From assembly GCA_947471745.1 (NCBI GenBank), contig CANJKZ010000724.1, positions 2,898,501 to 2,962,500 of the forward strand: 64,000 nt of DNA, written 5' to 3'. Position numbers and translations under genes: made by a program. Origin of the DNA: Closterium sp. Naga37s-1 (lineage: Eukaryota > Streptophyta > Zygnematophyceae > Desmidiales > Closteriaceae). Shown here one piece after another: positions 21,157 through 34,000 of the stretch. The notes beneath the pieces were generated by a model. That model was given only the letters and a program-made list of their open reading frames with translations, was not told the DNA's origin and made no database searches. How positions within the stretch are numbered: position 1 is the stretch's first letter; every line of letters begins with the position of its first letter.

Positions 21157-21289
21157 TGTCAAGATAGGAAGCAGGAATGATGGCATTGAATAAATTGTGG
21201 GTACAAGTACTAACCCTAATCTTGGGTTGTACCCCACATGGTCTACCCCACTATAGCCTACACACAACTAGCACAGATATGGTTTGACA
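21157..21289 (-). repeat. Copia-3 5' LTR (133 bp, minus strand)
   Basis: Minus-strand TGTCAAACC...CTTGACA with the shared box ATAGTGGGGT and the ACTTGTACCCA motif also seen in other family A LTRs. The PBS lies at 21142–21156. Confidence 0.88.
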
Positions 21290-21645
21290 GTAGTAGAAGA
21301 ACTTAATTGCCGCAGAATATAGAATTTGGTCCTGCGATCAGCAGCAAAGGGGAGAAAAATAATCAGTGGGAAGTGGGTGTAACGAAGAAGGATTTTTTGG
21401 CAGAATAGGATTGCGTGCACCAGATTTTACTGTTTTCTAAAGCTGTTTCGCACGATCTTGCATGTTCGTAAGCATTCACTGAGTGACTCTACCGAATTCG
21501 GGAAGGCTCTATTCCTGCTGGTTCTAGAGCCTCGATACCTTCCAGTAACACCATAGTTACGTGCCTTATATCGTGCCCATGCATAGCCGCGTAGTTGTAC
21601 CCAGGCTCAGTACTCAATGTCAAATTGAAATCTCAATCCTCTCAC
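21290..21645. other. Intergenic stretch right of Copia-3
   Basis: About 350 bp of moderately AT-rich sequence with no coding or repeat feature I can support. It is probably target DNA of Copia-3 or a degenerate 5' part of the hAT-like locus. Confidence 0.4.
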
Positions 21646-23581
21646 ACTTGGTATCAGAGCCTTCTTACACTTTGGCTCGTAGCTTGCTAATCCAGTCTTT
21701 AAAAGCTGCCAGGGGCAACGACGATTGGCACTGGTGGCACGCCTTTGCACTAGGGGCACCTCGCCCCCTGCAACTGCGTTGCCCACAAGTACTTCTCGTG
21801 GCTCAAGGTTTAGCGGTGGTTGCTCCATTGTTTGCATAAAACAGTTGAACTTACCACATGTTTGTTGTTTTTAGAGGGAGGCTCTTGCGGCGAAGGACAC
21901 AGCCCTTGCCTTCCCCGACTTCAACATCGTCGACAAGGTTGTGCAATACTACGCCAACATGCACGTTCAGCACTGGCGCATCTTGAAGCTAAAGGAGGTG
22001 CTGACAAGCACCAACGCAAAGGATTCAGGACATACACGATTGCGCGATTTGTAGACGTTCTACCCGCTGCCATTGTCTTGTTGTACGAGTACGACAAGAA
22101 GTGTTACAACCTCAACACGAGCTTCAAGTTCCAAATCTTCTTTTTCTTTCAGGTTGACCTGCTGAAGGAGCTGAACTGCCTCAACCTCAAGTTTCAAAGA
22201 CGGCAGGTAAGCACTTCTTGATTGATTTGTTCTACTTGTCTGTTCTAGATGCTAGAGTCTCTTCTTTCCTTCTCGGTTGTTTTCTCTATTCTATTGGTGT
22301 CTGTGCTTACCTTTTCTCCATGCAGGTTGATATGACACAGGTGATGCCAACGGTTGACCACACGACCCTGGCATTGAGAAGCCGCTATGTGGAGTACGAC
22401 TCCACCTTTGCCGACAATATTCCTCGCCTCGCCGCTTTTCCGCACGCATACTAGAAGCCGCACGCTCGCTCAGTGACCGTTGAGGGTGTTGCCAGCGATG
22501 GCACACCTACGACGCACACACACGAGCTCCATGAGAAGCCCATTGAGGGGCATGACGGTGGAGGGAACTTACAGTCGTGCATCAAGCTCGCATCCGAGTT
22601 TGCTGCTGCGACAATATGGTACATCAACAATCGGCTCAAGGATCTCAAGTTGCTCTCGGAGAGCCGTCTCTTCCACCAGGTCCAATACCCAACTACGCGT
22701 GCAAAGAGGGAGCGGCGTTTTCCCAATGGCTCCAGTCGTTGCGAGACCTGTTCAAGATAAAATCCCACCACCCTAATATCCTTCCCGGTAGTTCGTTGAG
22801 GATTTGTCAAGCTGTAACCCTCTCTCTCCCTTGCTCTCTATCTGGCTTGGCGTATTCTGCTAAATTTACAATCTGCCACTATTTTCCAACCCAATGTATC
22901 CCACCCGCACTCCAGGCATCAAATGGGGCACAGCCAAGAAGGAGCTCACGAGTTTCACAACCATCCTCTCCACCAACCATGAAGATATCAGCATTCACGA
23001 CAGCCTCCCGCACTTGCTCTCAACGGACGACTGGCAGACGGCCTATCCCAACCTTGGCCGACTGAGGATTGCAGTGGCCATGTCCCACTCAGCACTGTTG
23101 AGTGCGAGAGTGGTTTCAGCCGACAGAACATGATTGAAAGCTGGTGCCGCCTCAACTTGTGCGATGCGACCCTCGGCGACCTCATGACCATCTCCCTCCT
23201 CGACTACGACAAAGTTGGGATAATTTGGTGGAGAGGTGGCATGCAAGCAAGAAGCGACGGCCAGTGAAAGAGGTTGTCATGGCGCAGTCATCCCGCCCGT
23301 TAAAAAAGCGGCGGTCCCACCACCGGCAGAGAGCCGCTGCAGCACCAGCAGTAGCAGCAGCAACAACCACACAAGAAGAGGCGCTGCAAGCAGGAAGAGA
23401 GACAGACGTGCAAAAGAAGAGGCATGGAAATTGCCCGTCTGGACCAAGAAGGAGAAAGCACAAGTTCCACAAGAGGACCGCTTTGATGACGATGATGCTA
23501 GTGATGGACCTGGTAGTGATAGTGAATCTTCATATTATACTACGAGTTGTAGTAGCACAAGTGCAGGATGGTTGTTAAGTT
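21646..23581 (+). pseudogene. Decayed hAT-like transposase-derived gene
   Basis: Scattered open pieces, separated by probable introns or frameshifts, match the C-terminal half of hAT-type transposase-derived proteins of the ZNF862/KIAA1586-like kind. About 22155–22450 encodes LLKELNCLNLKFQRRQ then VMPTVDHTTLALRSRY. About 22600–22690 encodes AAATIWYINNRLKDLKLLSE. About 23020–23180 encodes YPNLGRLRIAV and, after a frameshift, VECESGFSRQNMIES, the hAT dimerisation signature. A basic tail (SKKRRPVKE, PLKKRRS) follows in yet another frame. Family assignment rests on pattern recognition. At least two frame changes in the terminal domain make it a pseudogene unless introns explain them. Confidence 0.5.
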
Positions 23582-23957
23582 AATGTAGCGTCGAGTACTT
23601 GATTTTAGACTAGGCTTAAAATTTCGTATGAATTCCACAGAGCCTAAATTTTCGTCTAAAAAAATAGACAGCTTCAGATTTCGTCTGATGCTCAAACAAG
23701 CCTCCAGAACCTGGTCTCAAAGCCAGACAGAGCATTTCACTAAAGTTGTCCCTGTTCACCACATGAGAAACTACCTCCTTGAAGATAAAACATATTTACC
23801 AAAATCTCAAATGTGCCAGTCATTTGGCACACACGCTAATAAACTCTATTCAAATATTCATCTGGGGTATGGGAGCATAACTAAACACCTCTAAGCCTAT
23901 TTAAAATGAGACGCAATAATTGAATGCTAACATGACAGACTGGGCCACTAACCTTAT
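23582..23957. other. Spacer between hAT-like remnant and 3' end of gene B
   Basis: About 375 bp, AT-rich, no supported gene. It should contain the 3' UTR of gene B (transcribed right to left). An 88-codon open frame here lacks any recognisable feature and is not called. Confidence 0.4.
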
Positions 23958-25053
23958 TTAAGCTATGGAGCATATCCCAACTCGAGCAGCCGAAGCTTCG
24001 GGGGTGCAGACAGTTGTCCCCAATAGCATTCTCTCCAAGCACTCAAAGCCATTCATCTTCCTGTAGCACCCCTTGATGCTGGCAAACTCCTTCACGTCAA
24101 TCATGGCGCAGCTGTCTCCAGCTGCAATGCTGTAGGTGCCCCCTGGGCAGGTGGCAGTCTTATACCGTGTGCTGCTTGCACCACAAACCTACATAAGAAC
24201 AAGAATGGTGATGGGTGAGAGTAAGCCTGTGAATCTTCCATGGCAAGTTGGCACTGGATTTATGTTTTTACCTTGCGCTACGAATAACGATACGGTAAGT
24301 TGGTCGACAAGCACTTGCAGTTGATGCCCGGGTTGAGGCGGTAAAACTCCAGTGGGCTCAACGGTGGATCCACAGCCGCCATCACAGCATCACAGCCGCC
24401 GCACACCTGGACAAGGTACTCCTCATCACACACTGCCACCTCCCTCGCTCTGCTCTCGTCGCGCTCCACACATACAGCCTGACCGCGCATGAGCTCTGAG
24501 CAATTGAGCCCAGGGTTGAGCCCTGCCAACGCATCCACACATGCCTGATCGCCATACCCGGGACAGCTGTCACTCAGATTGAACTGCTGAGCGAATGTCA
24601 CACAGCTTTCCCCCTGAACACATCACGGACAAATATATCGTTGGACTCAAACATGTTTGCGTGTTCTGCTTTTGCTGTGAAAAAACGGAAAAGGGTTCTC
24701 TCCACGCAATGCCTAGTACAATGAGAAAATAGGTGCCGTGTGGCATGGCTGCACTCACAGGCTGGATGGTGTAGAAAAGCGAGCATTTAGGAAAAGATTG
24801 GGTCGTCTTGACAGTCAGCTTGGATCCCACTGGAATGGGCTTTGCACAGGATAGCTTCTGCACGCATGAGGGGAAGAAGGGTCGTTGCAGCTTCATGTGA
24901 GATATGGTGTGTCATAACGTTGAGGTAGAATAAGAGGATACGTGCTCACCTTGTTCTGCTGTTTGAGTTGGTCGAGAGTGAGACCGAACACGGGCAGCAC
25001 TTGAGTGCACCACACATTGCTGCCAAGCACCGTGTAGCTGCCCTTGCTTTCGC
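23958..25053 (-). other. Gene B: LysM-like C-terminal modules
   Basis: Exons 25053–24950 and 24857–24759 encode one LysM ([11 protein letters not shown]...LKQQNK, then IPVGSKLTV). Exon 24613–24272 encodes a Cys-rich LysM-like unit with LNPGLNC and GQAVCVERD. The final exon 24188–23958 encodes [12 protein letters not shown] and ends TAA at 23960–23958. LysM binds chitin or peptidoglycan-type glycans in known proteins. The in-frame TAG at 24280–24278 would remove the last module. Confidence 0.65.
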
Positions 25054-28000
25054 CTGCATGCAGCATGAAGCATCAACATGAGCACGACGTACAATTAGAT
25101 CACATCTGCCTTGTGGTTTACAACACGAGCAGAGCTGAACATTCGTTTCGTAATATTAGTCATACAAGAATGCTGTGTCTATATTCAATGTCCTGAAGAC
25201 GAACGGCAAGAAAGAACAGGGGGGGCAAAGAGTAGCAGAGGGGCCACAAGCAGCAGATGGATGATGAGGAGTGGGTGGGCAGGAGAAGTATACCCGGAGC
25301 ACAGGAAAGGGTTCCCTTGGCGGTGGTGCCCTGAACGAACCCCGGGGGGCACACACAGGAGTAGCTGCCCTTGCCATCGTTCACACACGTGCCCACCACA
25401 CACGGGTTGCTGCCTGCCAGCCCACAGGCGTCCACTGGCAGCGGCAGGCAGGGAGGAGAGGGGGAAGGAGTTGATGAAGTGAGTTATGAATGAAGAAAGG
25501 CAGTCACAAGTGCGAGGGAGTGTGCGGGAGTGTGAGGCTGGGCTCACCATAGGCGCAGGTGTTGGAGCCGTCGGGGTGGGAGGCCTGGACGAAGTGGGGA
25601 GCAGCACAGGCACAGCGGTTGGATGCTCCGGCCTTGGAGCACTTGAACTGCCCACACGGGTTGAACGCGTTGCTCCCTGCCACTTCTGATGAGCCTTCTA
25701 GGATCACGGACTTACTGCCACACGGGTCAGCAGTAGCTGCCATGCGCACACCACGCACCACATACATAGATGAGAAAAGCTGTGTATCTTTAGCCTGTGA
25801 TGCAACATAGTAAGACATGCATAGTGAGACAAGTGGCATTTTGGACCCAGCAACATGCACTTCTCTGAGCGTACATACATCGGAGGATGGGGAAGATGCC
25901 TGGCAGTGTGTTGATGCCACAGACGCCCGGCCCGCTCTGCATGTCCATGAACATGTGTCCTGCAGCGCCCCACTCGCTGCCCCATGAGTTGCGGATCACC
26001 CAGAGGGGCCCATCGAGGCTGAAAGGGCTGGACGTGCTGCCTTGCAAAGCATAGCCCACCAGCAGCACTGCGTGGTTCACCCCCTCCTGAAAACAGCCAG
26101 CATCCGCATACTTGTATGTCTGCGGGGTGCAGGGGGAGATGCGAAAGTGCTTCTAATGACGCATTTCCAGTCAACTCCTAAAGCTAACATGAGTCTCAAG
26201 GCGACCTTCTTATGCGCATTTGAACACTTCTCTACATTGCACCCATTGGCTGTGTCAGTGGTTCATGGCGTCCCCCCCTTTGACAGCATGGTATCTCACC
26301 CCGTCATACTCGAAGAACGATTGTGCGGAAGCCTCTATTCGCACAACCACTGGCTGCCGCTGCACTGCCAACAGCAGACCCAGCCATCCATCGAAGGAGG
26401 TCTCCTCATAGCCCTGAATGCCGTAGTACTTGGGCTTCTGTGAGACAGGAAAAAAGGATGATGAAGTTGGGGAGTCCACAAGAGAGAGCAGATGAAAAGG
26501 AGGGATGCTCCCTGGTGCATCAGTCACTAGTTGAGTAGGCAATGCCCAGATCAAATGCTCTGCCCTAATCTCATTCTTCTTCTTTAGCTTGCAGCACCCA
26601 ACTTCCCATCCCATGCCAGCAACCATCCCCACGAGCACAAGAGACCGTGAGCACCCACCACTCGCTGCAACTCACCACGGCCAGTCTCTCCCGCCGGCCG
26701 GCGGACGCCATGCTGTGTGGACTGGCGGCCGCTGCTGCTGCGTCATCCACGAGCCCCCCTCCCTTGCGCGTGGCAGCCACCAGGAAGGCCAGCACATCGC
26801 GCGGAGGCATGTCGTCGCAGTTGGACGACAGGGCCAGCCGCAGCTGCTCCACCGACAGCCGGGGGGGCTGCGACCCGTTGCTCGCAATGCTGTAGGCTGC
26901 CTCCACTGCTGCTACCACTGCGTATGCCGAGGAGTCGGCTGCAAGGAGCGGCGTGCAAGGAGGGGCATGTGAGGAGGGGCATGAAGGAGGGGCGAAATGG
27001 GAGGTTCGCGAGGAGGGATCATACGTTTGCTGGATGGTTGATCACATGCCAGTGCAATCACAAGTCACCACGTTCTTATCTTGGCCCATAGTGAGGTCTC
27101 CGTACCACCTATGCCCCAACGCCATAACCCATCAATCCACGCCCCATCCATGCCATACCACATCCGTGCTGGTTCTTCACAGGCCACGTTGCCTCATTCC
27201 GCATCCAAGAAACGAAAGGTGGAAGGTTCCAATACGGCTCCGTAGCTGGGCTGTCCACTTGAAAGGCGAGGCTGGCATAATGGAAGGTGGAGGGCACGTT
27301 CTTGCTCTCACTGGCTCCTGCCACCTCCTCTGATGATGACACCTGCCCAAATGTTTTGCCTGGTGGGTTATGGTGGTAGATTTCACAGAAGAATGGAGGA
27401 GCTTTTGAGACAGCTAAGGCAAGTAACTCCTGAGACAGCGAAGGCAAATCTAAGATATAAGGGTTTTTGAAAATGCAAGAACGAGTTCTGGTTGATTATG
27501 CTTACCAGGGACTCCATTTTTCCAGTCCACAACAGGAGGTATGCCTGCACACATGCATAAGCACACAAAGATGTGCACGCACGCACACACGCACGCACGC
27601 ACGCGCTCACACACATACACACACACACACATATACACACACACACGCACACACAAACACACACATACACAGACACACACACACACATATCTGATGACCC
27701 ACATATCTGATGGTGCACATATCTGATGACACATATGTCTGATGACGCATATGTCTGATGACACATATGTCTGATGACACATATGACTCGTGACAAATAT
27801 GTCTGATGCACTTACCCGTGATGATCTTCCATGAGAGAATGTCATGCCTCTGAGTATAGTTTGTAGAGGCTGCCATAAATCCAAAGATGAATGAGGAATT
27901 TCCCATGGTGGGCTTGAGTGCGCTGCACAGAGACACTCTCGCCGTCAGCACAGCCTTGGACGGCTGCTGCCTGGAGGCTGAGAGGAAGACTCGGAGAGTG

Positions 28001-31000
28001 CCGCCGCTGGTGGGGTCGTAGTGGATCCAGGCGTGCTTGGTGTGGGCGTCGTTGAGGATGAGAGGGGCCGTGGCAGAGGCGAGGGACACAGGTGAGCCGC
28101 CCACATTGACGCCCACGTGGTTGTCGTTGGGGTCGCTGTGCTTCACACTCAGCACCGGGTCAAACTCCACCGCCACACTCCGCTTCCCCACCCCTCCCAG
28201 CCCCACCCCTGTAGAAAGCCCCTGGGGTGCCGCCGCAGTGACTACAAATGCCAGGCCCTCGCCTGCTGTGCTGCTGCCTGCGCCTGCAGCAGCACTACCA
28301 AAGGTAGCAGCAGGGGTCATTTGAAAAGTGAACGAGACGGTGAAGCCAATGGGCTGCTCGCAGGGCTGCTTTTTGTTGGTGGAGAGGAAGAGGGTGATGG
28401 GTTGCGGTGTGAAGGCCGCTCCCCATGGTGCAGTGGATGGCGTTGAGGTGAGGAAGATGGAGCCGTTGGGAGCAGAGAATGCTGACTGAAAAAAAATCAT
28501 CGGGTCTTCGTAAGAGGTGAGGTGAGAAGGGATGTATGGACCTGGAGATAAGAGGGTTGATCAGGTAGAGATGAGAATGGGAGGACGGATTGTGGTGAAG
28601 TGAAGTGGCGTGGGTGTTTATGGGTGCATGGGTAGCGAAAGGATTGCAAGGGACTCTTTGAAAAGGTGCATGAGGTTTAGGGTGGGATGGCCCCTGTATT
28701 AGAGATTAGCAACAGAAACCCTGTTATTCTTTCAAGACCAGTAAAGAAGAAACAGAATGCACATCTGATGAGCAAAAAAAAGGCAGCCTCCATGCCTTAC
28801 CTTGCGGGGTGCAAGTTTCAGGAGTTTCACTGGTGTAACCGTAAGCGCAAGCGCAGGTAGGAGCATATTTTCCAGGCAGCAAGGAGCGAAAACCATGGCC
28901 GCCACAAGATGGGTCGTTCCCATAGAACCACGTGCACCAATCAGCTTCTTTCTGGATTTGCTGGGTGCCGCAGACGGTCAGGTTGTGGGCAAAGCAGTTC
29001 CAGTCCAGAAGCAGCTGGGATGTGGGGCATGCGGGAGGTGCCTCTGCTACAGATGTGATATAGTTGTCTCGTGCAGACACAGCCCTGAGCGCTGGCATGC
29101 GGTTCAGAGAGGGCAGCTTCCCCACCAGGAAGTTGTTGGCCACAGCGCTGTGCCAACCCACACAGAAGGCATGTGGAGAGATACGGAGGGGCGAAGGGGG
29201 GTATCAGCGAGGCAAGGGAAGGGTATGGTGGAGAGATGGGTGAGGTCGACTTGGTGTGCAGCACAGCGTGTTGAAGATATTTCTTGAGGAGCTACGTCGG
29301 GCGGAATGGAAGCACGGGAGTAGATGGCAAAGGAGCATTGGAGTCTCCCTGGCACTCCACGAGGGTGGTGTACAGGTGTGGTGAGGAGAGGATTGCGTAC
29401 GACTACAGACACGCGCATGGATAGTGGGTGCGTGCTTTTTAGAACATGAGCTTGTGGGTGCGTGCTTACCAGTCAGTCAGTGAAATTCGATGAAAGGTGC
29501 CGTGTGAGAAGAGATTGTGGAGCTCCATGGATGGAAGGTGCGTGCTTACAGGAACTTGAGGCGAGTGAGTGTGCTGAATGCGGCAGGAATCGTTCCTGCG
29601 AGGTAGTTATTAGACAAGGACCTGAATGGTTCGCCAGAACAGGAAAAAACAATGGGAGTGGGCTGATTAGACTGTTCCTCCTCTTGTATGCTTGTTTCAA
29701 AGGTGTGACCACACTGCATAGTAAATTGTGAGTTCTCCTAGCCTCTCTTATCCTAGAACCCGGATACTTGTTCTCTGTTTATGCGTAATCAAGGGCAGAG
29801 ATAGCATTTCTGAGATCAGAGCAATCTTGGGCGCACAGGGTAGTGAGTTGGTTGAGGCTGACCAGGGAGGCAGGAATGGTGCCAACCAGCGAGTTTGATA
29901 TCAGCAACCTGCCATGAAGTAACATGAGATGGCACGCATTGGCATGGGATGTTGCAACATATTCTTGTCCTTGTCATGAGAAGAGACTCCAGTGCCCGTG
30001 CTGCCATAGTGCTTGCCTTTCCAACTATCACAAATGCTCATCCGACTAACAGCCCGGCCTGGTTCTGGCATCTCCCATGTGCTTCTCTCGCTATTCTGCA
30101 GCTCAAACTCTCACATGCTGCTCTCACCAAGCCAACCGGGCCGAGACTCTCACATGCTGCTCTGACTAGGCTCGTAGATTAGGATACAGCATTGCAGCCT
30201 GCCTTCTTACAATGATCTTAGGCTGGTCAATTCTCCGATTGATTCGGGGATAGATCCTGAGAGCAGGTTGTAATCGAGACCTCTGAGATGTTGTGGGTAA
30301 ACAAGATTGTGGGTTCGAGCAAGGCATATGGGACGCAACAAGAGAACATTGAAGGAGTGAAGGAGCGGCAAATGCTTGATGTAGTAGAGGAAAGGAAGAA
30401 AGGGAGCAAGCAGGTGGGGCGAAAGAGAGAACAGGAGAGGAGCAGAGGATCGAGATATTGAGGTGGATGATCAAATCAAGGCCCCCCCATCATCAAGCCA
30501 GCCTCTCAATGCGTCACAGCTGTAGTTCACCCCTTACAGTTTCTCTAGGAAAGCCCCTTGCACTCCATTAGGCCCTCGCTCTAGCTCACTGAACAGAACA
30601 GCAGTTCTTCTGACCCCACCTTTCTGCACTCCGTCACATCACAGACCCCCCTCAGCTCACGCACAGGCATGTCAAGTTGTGTAGATTGCCCAGCGTCTCT
30701 GGTATGGAGCCGTTGAATCGGTTGCGACTGAGGCTACTGAAGTTGGTAGGGGAGGAGCGGATAGCAAAAAAGAAAAGGGGAAGTATGAGACGGGTTTGAA
30801 ACAACGAGCAACCGGAGAGAAAAGCAGGGAAAGAGAGCAATGGCAGGAGGGAGAGTGAGGGTCGGAGGAGATTAGAACAGAAAGAACAGGGAGAGAGAAT
30901 CTTTTGCAGGAAGCAGTACAAGCAGTTATAGCTTTACTCCTTACAGTGGTGACACTACCCAGAACTAGTTTTCGAACATGGTTCTGGAATTCATATGAAT

Positions 31001-34000
31001 CACCATTATAAAGCTGTATTACAACAATCACCCCCGTACAATAGACAAGCTACAATGATGCGTCTGAAAGCACAATGAGTAAGACCAATGTAGGGACAAA
31101 CTAGACAAGGGATGGACAAACTACAAAGCAGAAAGGAGGTGTGAGAAGAAAGAGAAAGAAGTGAAAGGTGAGAGGGGGGGTAAAGGCTTACGTGGATCAA
31201 CATCATGACAATGAATATGTTTGACCCAGTGATTGTTATGTATTTCATCAAAGCGCTTCATGCGATGGCCAAACTACAGAGGTTTAAAACGAGAAGAGGT
31301 GGAGTGTGGTGCATGGTGGCACGCACAGGGATTCCAAGGACGCCATGCTGCCAATCCAAGCAGGCATCTCCATTTCCAGCTGGTTATTATTCATTTCCCT
31401 TGCTTGCAAGCAAGGGGGGTAAGGCAGAGAAACAGGCTGTGCAAGAGGAAAAGCGAGATAGGTGAGGTTGACTGGAGAAGAGGGAGGGGTTATTTCTTTC
31501 CTGGCTCCTCAAAAATCGTCTCAATTCACTAGGTTTTTGTATGGGGAATATTTCCATTGCATGGAGGTGTGCACGTAACCCGCAAAAGTTACTCGTGTGA
31601 GTGAAGGTACGAAGGATTACTGATAGCCATCTCGAAGACACCTCCGAAGGCAGACATGTGTAACCTGGTGCTGTGTTGACGAATGCCCATTACTAGGCAA
31701 TCTGGATAGTTGAGATTCTTAATTTCTGTTCGCGGTATGGGTTGATACTTAGCACATACCTTGCTGTAATAGCCATTTGTTTAGAAGCATTGATGAAGGC
31801 TTGACGGGGTTTCCCCGTCTTGCCGAACATGTTTGCAACAGGTTCTGTTTGAGTGAATACAGTTCTTGCGATCAGAGTTCCCCTAGCTCGGTAGTTTTTA
31901 CTCTTGAATGGTCCTTATATTTAATCAAATGTGTACAGGTCAAACAAAGACGGAACATGGTAAAGTCGAACTATGCTAACCTAAGTCAAATTCTATTCTC
32001 GAGACCGCGTCTAAAGCGTTTCTTAGTACTGCTGCCCTTCCACAATGAGTCACAATTACCCGTGAGGTCGACTGGGGGAGAGGGAGTGTGCGGCACAGCA
32101 TGTTGAACGTCGGGCGGGGTGGAAGTACGAGACTAGAGAGTAAAGGAGCATTGGAGTCTCTGTGGCAGGTACAGGTGTAGCGAGGAGAGGATTCCATTTG
32201 ACAGACAGACAAGCGCATGGATAGCGGGTGCGTGCTTACAGGAACTTGAGGCAAGTGAGTGTGCTGAACGCGGCGGGAATCGTTCCCGCAAGGAGGTTAT
32301 TAGACAAGAACCTGAATGGTTTGCCAGAACAGGAAAAACAATGGGAGTGGGTTGAATGGACTGTTTTTTCTCTTGTATGCGTGATCTGTGAGGTCCCCCA
32401 GCCTCTCTCATCCTAAAACCCGGATACTCAGTCTCTGTTCATGCATAATCGAAAGAAGACACAGAATTGTTGAAAGAAAACAAGAGCAAGCTTGGGCGCA
32501 CAGGGTAGTGAGTTGGTTGAGGTTGCCCAGGGAGGCAGGAATGGTGCCAACCAGCGAGTTCGAGTCCAAAAACCTGCCATATTGTAACATGAGATGGCAC
32601 GCACTGGCATGAGATGCGACATAATCTTTTCCTAGTTGTGAAAAGATACTTCAGCGCCCATGCTACCATAGTGCTTGCCTTTCCAACTATCACAATGCTC
32701 ATCCGAGAGCCCGGCATCTCGCATCCGGTTATGGCATCTCGCTCGCATGCTCATCCGGTTATTGCTTCTCTCACTGTTCTGCAGCTGAAATCACATGCTG
32801 CTCTGACTAGGCTCGTTCCTGCAACAGCTTAGGATACAACAATGCAGCCTGCTTCTTACAAATATCCCAGGCTGGTCAGTTCTCCAAGTGATTCGGGGAT
32901 ATATCCTGAGAGCTGGTTGTAATCGAGGGCTCTGAGATGTTGTGGGTAATGGAATGGGATGCAACAAGAAAACATTGAAGGAGTGAAGGAATGGCAAATG
33001 TGTGATGTGGTAGAGGAAAGGAAGAATGGAAGCGAGCAGGTGTGGAGAAAGAAAGAACAGGAAGGGAGTAGAGGATATGGATATTGAGGTGAATGATCAA
33101 ATCAGGCCCGCTCTTCACCATGCCAGCCTCTCAATGCGTCGCAGATGTAGTTCACCCCTTACAGTTTTTGTAGGAGAACCCCTTGCACTCCATTAGGCCC
33201 TCGCTCTCCCTCGCTCACAGCATTTCGTGTGACCCCACCACTCTGCACTCCGTCACATCAAAGCGTGCGTCTCTATCCCCCCCAGCTCACGCACAGGCGT
33301 GTCAAGTTGTGTAGATTGCCCAGCGTCTCTGGTATGGAGCCGTTGAACTGGTTGTAGTTGAGGCTACTGAAGTTGGTAAGAGGGGGGGGGGGGAGGGGGA
33401 GAGGTGGGGGGGGGGGGGAGGGGGGGAGAGGAGGGGAGAAGGGGAAGAGGATAGCAAGAAAGAAAGGGAAGGATGAGACGGGTGGAGACAACGATCGACC
33501 GGAGAGAAAAGCAAGGAAAGAGAGCAATGGCAGGAGGGAGAGTGAGGATCAGAGGAGATTATGGATGGAAGATGCGATCAGAACGAGGAGGGAGAGAGAG
33601 TTTTTGCAGGAAGCAGTACAAGCAGTTATAGCTTTACTCCTTACAGCGGAGACCCAGAATACGATTATGCTTCTGAAGTTCACATGAATCACCATTATAC
33701 TGCTGAATTACAACAATCACCCCCTTATCTACTCCATACGAATTATTGGGCATGAATGTGGCAAGATGCGGTATGGCAGGGTACGGATACCAGTGACAAG
33801 CACAATGGACAAGCTACAATGACGCGTCAGAAAGAACAATGGGTAAGAGCAACGTATGGACGAGAAAGGAAGGGATGGACCAACTAGAAAGCAGAAAGGA
33901 GGTGTGGGAAGGAAGAGAAAGGAGAAGTGAAAGGTGAAAGCGGGGGAAAGGGTAGAGGTTCACTTGGATCAACATTGGGAATGTGTTTGACCGAGTAATT

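Larger units (their letters stand above)
17125..21289 (-). mobile_element. Copia-3: decayed, rearranged copia element (minus strand)
   Basis: Read on the minus strand it starts with a 133-bp LTR (21289→21157, TGTCAAACC...TTGACA) followed by the PBS TGGTATCAGACTCC. Gag and protease are absent. After an inverted linker fragment (20905–21146) come GAG-pre-integrase, integrase, linker, RT and RNase H, in several frames. The conserved family A 3' tail (TA-rich run, then TGTGAACTGGCCTTGTGG) is present to about 17125, where similarity stops. No 3' LTR is found, so the element is truncated and its target duplication cannot be tested. Confidence 0.88.

Noticed and set aside
26589..27091. Plus-strand frames opposite the papain-like exons of gene B (and their counterparts on the minus strand at 1278–1826)
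   Set aside because: The minus strand (plus in gene A) carries the recognisable domain with splice sites; the antisense frames recur in both paralogues only because the exon sequence does.
27467..27811. Thr/His-rich or Cys/Val-rich ORFs over the CA/TG repeat
   Set aside because: Dinucleotide repeat read in frame; it lies in an intron between two well-supported exons.
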